Source of the DNA: Bisporella sp. PMI_857
Lineage: Eukaryota; Ascomycota; Leotiomycetes; Helotiales; Helotiaceae
Length of the DNA: 64,000 nucleotides
Direction of reading: 5' to 3'
Assembly: GCA_021307315.1 (NCBI GenBank)
Contig: JAJSPD010000047.1
Span: forward strand, 1-64,000
The translations under genes and the position numbers were made by a program. Positions 56,587-64,000 of the stretch are shown here, one piece after another. Each line of letters opens with the position of its first letter. Within the stretch, counting starts at the first letter, position 1. The notes under the pieces were generated by a model. That model was not told the origin of the DNA. It saw only the letters and a list, made by a program, of their open reading frames with translations, and ran no database searches.

Positions 56587-58158
56587 CTACGGAGTCGGAT
56601 CTACATCATACAAAACATCCGTCCTAATCACATACTTCGCACTTGGCGTCGCTTCCTGCCTAACGCCGGTCCCCTCATGCAGTAGACTTCCCTCTGTTTC
56701 TCCATGCGGAAACAATGCTACGCTGCCTTGTATCGGCTTTACGGAATACGCATTCATGCTTCCCTCCCTCACGCTCGGCAGGAAGAACGTCGTTTCACCT
56801 GCCTCGAACTCATCATTTAAATAGATGAGGAACGTGAAGAGAGAGGATTGTTTTGCGTTTGGAGGGGAGGCATCATATATATATTTGTCCGTGCTAGTGT
56901 CAATGGATGAGGGAGGCCATGCGCCATCTTTATCAAGCGTAAATGTTAGCTTTTAGGGTTCTATAATAAAAACATGAAAGAGAGATGAACTTACCGATGT
57001 GAGCACGGTATTCGGCCCCGGGTACGTATCTATACACCCTATATCTACGATTCACCCCTCTGACCTTCCTGCCTCCCACATTTTCCGGCACGAATTTCTT
57101 GACTCGCTCCCATAACTTCTTGTTGAAAGCTTCATCCACGATCCAATAGAAGTTATGTGCAAGTACAGAGCTCTCCTCTCCATCGGCTCGTATGGGTGCA
57201 TCAGGGGTAAACCCGATCGTTTCGGCGGTAGCAATAATCTGTGAGCATTCCTGCGCACTCAATACATCTTTCATAAAATTTAGATTCGGCACAGTCGGGT
57301 GATGGTGGTAAGTCGTCATCGGTGGACCAGGCGCGAGAAAGATAGCATCATCCTGCGAGGCATAGAGGATCGCGGGATGCAGGTTGGCCGGTTTCCGTTC
57401 AAGACCTGGTGTGGTCTCTATAACACGGAATCTGGACTTGACATCTACCTCTAAGCAAGAGAAGATGCTCTCATCTACCACACTCTGATATATCTCCTCC
57501 CTTTCTTTTCCTTCTCTCAGATCCCATGCTTCTCGTGGAATCACAGGCAAGTTATGCATCTGCCCGATGGTATAATCCACCGGCCCTGTCACTCGCAGTA
57601 TACTATCCAAAACCACAAGTAGCTCTTCTTCCCTCCCGCTTCGCTTCTTGCCGTGGATATCTAATTGTTCCGCCAACCCGCTCACAACATCCAGATCCCT
57701 TACCCATCGACACAGCGCCCCGAGCTTGGGTCTCTGGCCTCGGATCCGCATTTCGTTCAGGAGTATCCTCGCTTCCGTGTACAATCCATCCGCAAGAGCA
57801 CCGCTGATACGCGCAGTAAGGTTGGCGTCGCCTGTAAAACATTAACATTCGCATATAAAGACCGGGAGGGCAACATACTAGAGGAATTGAGGCCAGTAGT
57901 ACACGCCTGTCTGAACTCATAAACGGACGTTCTTAGCTCTTTACACCCCTTCCCCTTTACAACCCCAGGATTTTGCGCCAATATTCGCAACACATCAACC
58001 GCAATCTCAATATCCGCATCTTCTAACCCAATTGACCCCAAACTTTTAAGCTCTCCAGCCGTGTCTGGAGGCGGAGATGGTATTCCAGTCTTGATCTTCT
58101 TGACTGATATGCCGTTGGGGAGGTCTAGGGCCTTGCGCTTTCCTTTAGACTTCGCCAT
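56587..58158 (-). CDS. 2-oxoglutarate/Fe(II)-dependent dioxygenase (prolyl 4-hydroxylase type)
   Basis: Three exons (58158-57879, 57831-56995, 56927-56587) give 485 aa. The catalytic domain is in the C-terminal half: FMKDVLSAQECSQIIATAE, RYRVYRYVPGAEYRAHIDGAW (first His and Asp of the iron triad), FLIYLNDEFEAGETTFFLP, FPHGETEGSLLHEGTGVRQ (distal His) and KYVIRTDVLY (Arg for 2-oxoglutarate). The HxD splits at the exon 2/3 junction and is restored exactly by splicing. The N-terminal ~250 residues start with a basic, nuclear-signal-like segment (KSKGKRKALDLPNG ... KKIKTG) and contain a helical region of unknown family. A nuclear or cytosolic hydroxylase is inferred; substrate unknown. The promoter carries TTAGGG-type repeats. 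Confidence 0.9.
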
Positions 58159-58613
58159 TGTGTATTGTGGAAGGGGATTGATGGAGGGGCAATTCCAGCT
58201 TGAGGCTCGGGTGGGAGGTGGAGTGTGGTAAGTGGGGCGAAATATTCTTTGTGCGCTGCTAGAAGAATCGAGAACACTACATGTTAGGATTAGAGCCAGG
58301 GTTAGGGTCCCAACTTGTGATTCAGATCAATACAACTTCAAAGACTAGCTAGCCCAAAATACCAGATCACGTTGGTGAAAGATTTCGCTCAACGAACTTG
58401 TAATTATGCAAAAGCTAAATTATAAATACACATAGGAATCATGCATTAAATATGACACGACTTCCTGGGTAAGCAAAAGCCCTAGTCCTCAACTCCTCGC
58501 TAAAGCAAAACTAGTTCCGGGCCACTTTGGCCGACTTTTGGCAAACCGTAAACCTCCAAGGACTCATGAAAAACTACCGCACCCCCAGGTCCACTCAGAA
58601 TCAATGATACGCC
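58159..58613. other. Promoter of the dioxygenase gene / 3' region of TRA1
   Basis: Intergenic between two minus-strand genes. It contains the second telomere-type repeat cluster listed separately. Confidence 0.6.
58284..58307 (+). repeat. Second TTAGGG-type repeat cluster
   Basis: TTAGGAT followed by AGGGTTAGGG, about 125-150 bp upstream of the dioxygenase start codon (minus strand gene). It is shorter than the cluster at 4446 but sits at a similar distance from a start codon. Confidence 0.5.
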
Positions 58614-61600
58614 TCACAAGTACGGCATCCAGAGCACCTCTGTTTGTGCTAGATTCATCGGGTTGACGGCCTTAGCAATCAAGTCAATTACCGTCTGGTT
58701 CGCAGGCAACGTCCCAGCGGGTGTCTGTGCAAGGCTCAAAGTTCTCTTGACAATGAGCTCGCTATTAGTCTGCACCGACTCCCTCAATCCAGTCTCTGCT
58801 GACTGACTGTTTCTATGTTGACTCGTAAACCAGAAGATCATTTCGTCACGCACAAACAAGCTGAGCTGCTGTTCCAGCTCAAATTCGGGCTCTGTGAGGC
58901 ATCGAGCAATGGCCATAATGGAGCAACTAAAAATGCCTTCCGTAGCTAAAGGTCCCATCAGAGTTTGTAGGTTGGGAGTTAGGCGGAAAGGAACAGGCTC
59001 CGGATTGTGGAAGTATGCCTTTCCTGCAGCCATGCACGACATCAATTCGGACCCCCAGATGTTTCCAGTAGCCCTTGATATGTTCATCTTGTGCGGATAT
59101 CTGTTGTGCATGTGAAGAATATATGTCATGAAGGTGAGGGCCGCGAACTGGTACGAAAACTGTCTTCGGAACAACCAAAAGTCCGAGAAAGAGGGGTATA
59201 TTTGAGTGAAATAGTTTAGCACTACCTCATGCTGCACCCATTTGTCTTGAATGGCCGTATATGTCTCCAACTTAGCTTGGGCAGAATGCTCACCCGATTT
59301 CTGATTGCGTAAGTTAGTAATGACGACAGGCGGCGATTGGATAACAGGACATACCTTAGTCTCCTGTAAAGCCCGCAGCTTCTCCATCGTGAATAGTATT
59401 GGATCATCCTTCAGCATGCCGCTCTTCCTGCAGTTATCCTCATAAACTCCTTGTAGTGTGATATAGGTCGGATCGTCCTGTACCATCCGGATATGAGGAG
59501 CCAATGGTACCATTAATGGAAGATGGAAGCCGAGATTGCGTCGGCGACTCTCCTTGCGCTTACTCAGTGTTCCGTTGAAATGTCTGAAGAGTTGTAAGAT
59601 ACGCTCTTCACGCCGGCAATTTCGCGCTGCTGGATGCTGTATGGCGAATGGATGGACACTACCATCGTGACCGCGAATCTTGAGCCGACGATGACATACC
59701 CCAATACCACGGACTAGTTCTACGTTGGGTAAGAATCTTTCAATGCGTATAAAGTCCTGATTCTTGTCTTTGTGCTGCAGATACTGTCCAGGAATTTCAA
59801 CCTCATCAAACTTCTGGAACTTGAACTCACTCAGATGCTGGCTGTAGCTCTCTAGATGTGCGAAAGTACGACGGCGATCCAGCTTCTCCTCAAACTTATC
59901 ACGCCATTTGCGAAGTTTGTGGATATATTCGTACATAGTAGGCTTCTTATCCACAAAATCTGCATCAAATTGTTTTCGAATATGAGCAGGAAGAATCGTT
60001 TCGGAGAATCTTGTGATGTTGGCTTCTGTCGCGGTAGGCAGTTTCACATCCCGAGCATAGGACGCTGGCATTCGACCAACATAATTGAGGGCATCATTCA
60101 GCAACGCAGTGATCAGACGATACGCATCCTCGTCTGGTGGGCATTTGAAATATTTCTGGATTTGATCGACCATAGACTCCATCGACAACGCCAGGAGAGG
60201 GAAAGCTGTCTTGAGAATAGACAGAATCTCCTCGGTATGTTCCCACGGTGGTTTTTTCTGTGGAGGTTGCTTTGTGGCTGCAGCCGCCTGATCTCCATTT
60301 GTAGTACCATTGGCTTGGCCATTGACACCATTCGCCTCTGACTGTTCTCCTTTGACTTCAGGATTTGCTGTTCCCGGCCGGGAGCCGGCGGCGCTTCCTG
60401 ACTGCGGCATCGTTGGAGTTTCTTGACGCTGCAAGGTAGGAGAGCCGTTCTGCTTGGGAGTAGATGCAGTGGCGGAGTTGCGGGCCTTCTGTTTTCGTTC
60501 CCTCTCTTCCCTTGCTTCTTGAGTCTTTTTGATAGCTAACATATCTTCGCGATTGGTTCTCAACTGGAAGTAAAGAGCTTGAGGATAAGACTTCGCAATC
60601 CTTGCCAGAATCATATGTGCTTTATCGGCTTCCTTGTGTCCAAGCCCCGTGAGTAGTTGGGGAATGAATGTGATCCAGTACCAGACAGGTGTCTCGCCTT
60701 TATACTCATCGAACTGGGCGTTGAGAGTTCCTTCCGCATCATCAAGACTCAACAACCACAAGATACGTGTTAGCAGCTTCCGAGACTTGGCGCTCTTGTA
60801 AAGTCCGGCGGCCTCAAGATAGCAGCTCAAGGCGTTTTTGGCGTTGGAATAACTAGTTGGGTTCTCTTTGAACAGACGATCATTATAGTATCCCCACTCG
60901 GCCCATGCCTTCGGAAGCTTGATATCAAAGAATAATGCCATTCCGTAAGCCTCAGCTGCATCCTCACGTTGTCCAAGCTTCTCCATGAACATCCCCTTCA
61001 ACGTGTAAAACTCAGCCTTTTGACCAGGACCAAAGTAGTTGAGATTTGTGTTGTTTATGACGTCCAGACCACTGCTCAATTGAGTTGGGTCTGCATAATG
61101 AGACTTGGCTTGCTCTCGAAGCTTCAAAAATGCTTCTTGGATCTCAATGTTGGGCAAAGTATAGATCTTACTCAACTGGCTAATACAGACCTCTGGTAGC
61201 TGATGTTTCCGAGCAACATGAGCAAAACGATTGATTATCCAGGCAGTTTCATGATACCCACGATACGCAAAAGAGGCACCGTTTGAATTCGGCCCTTGGG
61301 GCGGGAGAAGTGCGAGGTAGGTTGTGTTGATGAGGCCGAATATATGCTGTCTCCATACCACCAGATCGTTCCACGCGGTAATATCATCCCACAAGTTAGG
61401 AAGACGGTCGCGCCAGGTACCAAGTAGTAGCTTAAGTTCCCCAGACTTAACATCCAAGTTTGCTTGATTGGTCTGTGCCAAGCTTTGGCATATAACGCTT
61501 GCGTCATGCAGCTCAACGAGTTGCTGGAAGTTCTGCAGAAGTGGTATATGGGCATTGGTGATGCGTTTAGGAAGCTGATGCCATTTGCGAATTGAAAGTT

Positions 61601-64000
61601 GTATAGCTTCATCACACACTTTGTTGAATTCTGATTGACCTTCTGTGTTATTTGCATTCCCATGTAGTTTGAGTAATGACATAAAGGCTTGGAAGAAGGT
61701 TCGTCTTGGCGTAGGAGCATCCATCACACCCTTGATGATATGATCTAATTGTTCACGGTTGTCTTGACCCTGCCACATTTCTGTCTGCTTCCAGGCACAT
61801 TCTAGGAGGAGGTCTTGGAAATTCTCGTGTTTCGCAAAGTCTTGTAAAATTTCCCACTGCTGAAGCTTCTGTGCGCACAAAACCCAATGGTCCTCCCAAA
61901 GCATGTATTCACCTTGCGAAAATGGGATTGAACCTGTGCGTGCCTTTATTTGTGCTTGCTCATACATCTTTTGGGCTTGATCCCACATTCCATTCTGCTC
62001 ATAGGAAAGAGCAGCATTAGTCTCGACAAATTGGCAACGCCGCCGCCAGGTTCCATAGAAAAGATCATCTTCCTGTAAACCAGCGTAGAGTTCCACGAGA
62101 GCGTCAAGATTGCTTTCCCGAACTATTGCACTGTCCACCTCTGGCTTGATGGCAGCTTTCTCAAGCTGAACAAGGGCAGTGTACCAGGCATCGTAGGTCT
62201 TCGCCTCAAACTTGAGGACATGAGGTGGAAGCGTACATTCAGGCCAGGCTTTTGCAGCACCATCGAGAAGTGATTGAATGACATTGGGCCTCTTATCAAC
62301 CTGGCGTGCATGGTAGTCCTTCGTTAACAAGGCCACCATTCCTCTTTCCAGTTCGGTACGCTCGTCCTTTGATGCAGCTGACCAGTAGAGGGGAAATAAT
62401 GCTACCCAAATCTCGTGACCGACCTTGGAATCTAGATATTGTAATTGGCTCAGAGGTTCGATGATATCGCGAACTTTGAGATCACCTAATTCGGCAATGA
62501 AACGTTTTTCGGAAGCCATAAGGCCATCGAATTTGTTATCAGCCATAAGAGTTGGAGTGCGCCCATCCTTGGCATAATTTTCGAACATGGTGGATATAGA
62601 TATCATCTTGATATCTTCCTCATGTAGTTGCAACGAGCTATTCACATCGGCAGCACCAAATAGCAATTGAGATGCTTGTGTAAGCCAGTACGAATCAGTC
62701 AGGGGATCCCAGTTCTGCGTGATGATGACATAGCTCAATCGTGAGCTAGCAGTCTTTGACTGGCTCTTGTCGAAGATGGTCATAAAACGGCTCCGCATGT
62801 CTACATCTTGGGCTCTTAGACCGACCAAAAATGCGTGCTCCATCCGAACAGTGAGCTCGGATCGTGTGATCTTGGGATCTTCGTAAATACGGATAACGAG
62901 TTCCAGGAACTTGTTTAGAAGTGCTTGGTCAGCCCGGGCTTCAAAGCTCAGCATCTTGTGTAAGACTGCGGTCTTCTCTTTTAGAGTCGGCCACGACCCA
63001 TCAGAATTGAAGATCCAGTTCTCTACAATGCTGAGAATCTTGAGACATAGGGAATTGCTCAATGACTTCTCCACTAGAGTTGCAAGCACGCTGAGAAAAG
63101 GTCGTCTGTTATCACCAAGGACATCCATTCGCATACATATGACATCGATTGCTTTGAGTGTCAAATTCGTCTGGATGAAAAGGTCGTAATCATTCATGAC
63201 ATTAGCCGGAAGCGTTTCACTGGCAATATTGAGGTGGAGCTGTGGACTAGAATGAGCTGCCAGAGCAGCCCAATGAGCGACATGTTCTCGAGCTAATTTT
63301 GCTGATAATGCCTTCATGACTTGTGGAATATGCTGATCTATCTCAGATGGCTTTCGCTGTGCTAGCGTCCAGAGAATATTGATGCCGGACGTGTAATTGC
63401 TCGCAGACAATGTTTCGGTTGCGACGGAGGAAAGGAAGGTAATAATCTCTGAGGTCGATGCTTCAGCTTCGCCATCGGCATCGGCATCTTCCATAGGTAC
63501 ATCGTCAGGCACAGCATCCAGAATGCGTTTCAGTAGAGGCTTTAGTTTCCGGTCTTCCTCATTTTCTTCGTCAACCACATTAAGACAGTCCTGGATCTCT
63601 GAATTGTCGGACTTTAAAGACTTTTCAAGAATATGCTGCAGTGCGCTCATGTTCTTGAGAATCCATTCATCAGATTTCATGTTAACAATGATCCGGACTA
63701 TTTGTAGCGTATTGATCATGTTTGTAATGAATTTGTCGTCCGGCTTGTCCTTCTCGGAATGCTCACTAGCAAGGGCGGTTGTTGTTCGTTCACTTGCTAG
63801 GACAGTATCAGTGACATTAGAAAAGAGATCAATATCGAGATCTCCCCAGTATTGTGGTTGCAGAAGGTTATGGAGAAGTGACATTGCTTTTCTACACATT
63901 TCGGCCGATTGTGGGACCGCCATGGGACCTTGTAGCGACGCCTGAAAGAATTTTGACTTGGTTGAGGGAAGAGGGTAGCGTTCGGTGAGTGACGCAATAA
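58614..64000 (-). CDS. TRA1: TRA1/TRRAP, C-terminal half (partial)
   Basis: Scaffold subunit of SAGA and NuA4 histone acetyltransferase complexes, the target of transcription activators. Only the 3' part is in the window: 59300-58614 and 63941-59355, ~1,757 aa of a family usually near 3,700-3,800. The upstream boundary at 63941 is a TTTCAG acceptor, so further exons lie beyond the edge. The visible parts are HEAT/TPR helices, the FAT region (for example [20 protein letters not shown]), a disordered Ser/Gln/Asn-rich insert (~1190-1260 of this fragment), the PI3K-like pseudokinase without the kinase DFG/HRD residues, and the FATC end [12 protein letters not shown] 54-nt segment, 59301-59354 (GTATGT ... 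ACTAAC ... CAG), is taken as an intron although it has no stop and keeps the frame. Confidence 0.95.
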   Translation of the reverse strand, partial: IASLTERYPLPSTKSKFFQASLQGPMAVPQSAEMCRKAMSLLHNLLQPQYWGDLDIDLFSNVTDTVLASERTTTALASEHSEKDKPDDKFITNMINTLQIVRIIVNMKSDEWILKNMSALQHILEKSLKSDNSEIQDCLNVVDEENEEDRKLKPLLKRILDAVPDDVPMEDADADGEAEASTSEIITFLSSVATETLSASNYTSGINILWTLAQRKPSEIDQHIPQVMKALSAKLAREHVAHWAALAAHSSPQLHLNIASETLPANVMNDYDLFIQTNLTLKAIDVICMRMDVLGDNRRPFLSVLATLVEKSLSNSLCLKILSIVENWIFNSDGSWPTLKEKTAVLHKMLSFEARADQALLNKFLELVIRIYEDPKITRSELTVRMEHAFLVGLRAQDVDMRSRFMTIFDKSQSKTASSRLSYVIITQNWDPLTDSYWLTQASQLLFGAADVNSSLQLHEEDIKMISISTMFENYAKDGRTPTLMADNKFDGLMASEKRFIAELGDLKVRDIIEPLSQLQYLDSKVGHEIWVALFPLYWSAASKDERTELERGMVALLTKDYHARQVDKRPNVIQSLLDGAAKAWPECTLPPHVLKFEAKTYDAWYTALVQLEKAAIKPEVDSAIVRESNLDALVELYAGLQEDDLFYGTWRRRCQFVETNAALSYEQNGMWDQAQKMYEQAQIKARTGSIPFSQGEYMLWEDHWVLCAQKLQQWEILQDFAKHENFQDLLLECAWKQTEMWQGQDNREQLDHIIKGVMDAPTPRRTFFQAFMSLLKLHGNANNTEGQSEFNKVCDEAIQLSIRKWHQLPKRITNAHIPLLQNFQQLVELHDASVICQSLAQTNQANLDVKSGELKLLLGTWRDRLPNLWDDITAWNDLVVWRQHIFGLINTTYLALLPPQGPNSNGASFAYRGYHETAWIINRFAHVARKHQLPEVCISQLSKIYTLPNIEIQEAFLKLREQAKSHYADPTQLSSGLDVINNTNLNYFGPGQKAEFYTLKGMFMEKLGQREDAAEAYGMALFFDIKLPKAWAEWGYYNDRLFKENPTSYSNAKNALSCYLEAAGLYKSAKSRKLLTRILWLLSLDDAEGTLNAQFDEYKGETPVWYWITFIPQLLTGLGHKEADKAHMILARIAKSYPQALYFQLRTNREDMLAIKKTQEAREERERKQKARNSATASTPKQNGSPTLQRQETPTMPQSGSAAGSRPGTANPEVKGEQSEANGVNGQANGTTNGDQAAAATKQPPQKKPPWEHTEEILSILKTAFPLLALSMESMVDQIQKYFKCPPDEDAYRLITALLNDALNYVGRMPASYARDVKLPTATEANITRFSETILPAHIRKQFDADFVDKKPTMYEYIHKLRKWRDKFEEKLDRRRTFAHLESYSQHLSEFKFQKFDEVEIPGQYLQHKDKNQDFIRIERFLPNVELVRGIGVCHRRLKIRGHDGSVHPFAIQHPAARNCRREERILQLFRHFNGTLSKRKESRRRNLGFHLPLMVPLAPHIRMVQDDPTYITLQGVYEDNCRKSGMLKDDPILFTMEKLRALQETKVCPVIQSPPVVITNLRNQKSGEHSAQAKLETYTAIQDKWVQHEVVLNYFTQIYPSFSDFWLFRRQFSYQFAALTFMTYILHMHNRYPHKMNISRATGNIWGSELMSCMAAGKAYFHNPEPVPFRLTPNLQTLMGPLATEGIFSCSIMAIARCLTEPEFELEQQLSLFVRDEMIFWFTSQHRNSQSAETGLRESVQTNSELIVKRTLSLAQTPAGTLPANQTVIDLIAKAVNPMNLAQTEVLWMPYL

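Overview
The window is nuclear DNA of a filamentous ascomycete (Pezizomycotina). Genes are split by many short introns of about 40-75 nt with GT...AG ends and CTAAC/CTGAC-type branch sites. The repertoire is also fungal: a TRK potassium transporter, a YAT-type amino-acid permease, a proteinase K-like subtilase, a stand-alone cellobiose-dehydrogenase cytochrome domain, a HET-domain protein, an NRPS-like adenylating enzyme and Tra1. A leotiomycete (Helotiales-like) origin is a guess from gene style only. I rebuilt gene models by hand from splice signals, reading-frame closure and family similarity; no search was run.

Layout. 1-7.5 kb: TRK transporter (+), beta-carbonic anhydrase (+), D-2-hydroxyacid dehydrogenase (-). 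7.5-16 kb: a secreted/extracellular block with an orphan secreted protein (+), a subtilase (+), a GFA/CENP-V-type zinc protein (-) and a secreted AA8-like haem domain (+). 16-30 kb: a large unrecognised protein with a probable beta-propeller (-), a 13-exon amino-acid permease (+), a 102-aa helical protein (-), a 4-Cys small secreted protein (+) and an MFS transporter (-). 30-34 kb: a NADH-pyrophosphatase-type Nudix hydrolase (-) and a six-exon enoyl-CoA hydratase (-). 34-42.5 kb: a gene-poor, partly AT-rich island whose only gene is an adenylation-domain enzyme fused to a ferric-reductase-like membrane oxidoreductase (+); a pogo/Tigger-like MITE lies 3' of it. 42.5-50.4 kb: housekeeping genes, namely a MYND-SET protein (+), a DUF7923-type protein (-), eIF4A-III/FAL1 (-) and SF3a60/PRP9 (+); the last two are divergent across a 383-bp promoter. 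50.4-58.2 kb: a PMP3-type proteolipid whose exons are too short for ORF calling (-), a HET/zinc-finger chimera (+) and a 2OG-Fe(II) oxygenase (-). 58.6-64 kb: the C-terminal half of TRA1 (-), running off the window.

No operon-like pathway or classical biosynthetic cluster is evident. The best candidates for something little described are the adenylation/ferric-reductase fusion, the HET/zinc-finger fusion, the unrecognised propeller protein with paired CxxC motifs, and TTAGGG-type repeats placed about 140-180 bp upstream of two start codons. I saw no tRNA, rRNA or CRISPR.
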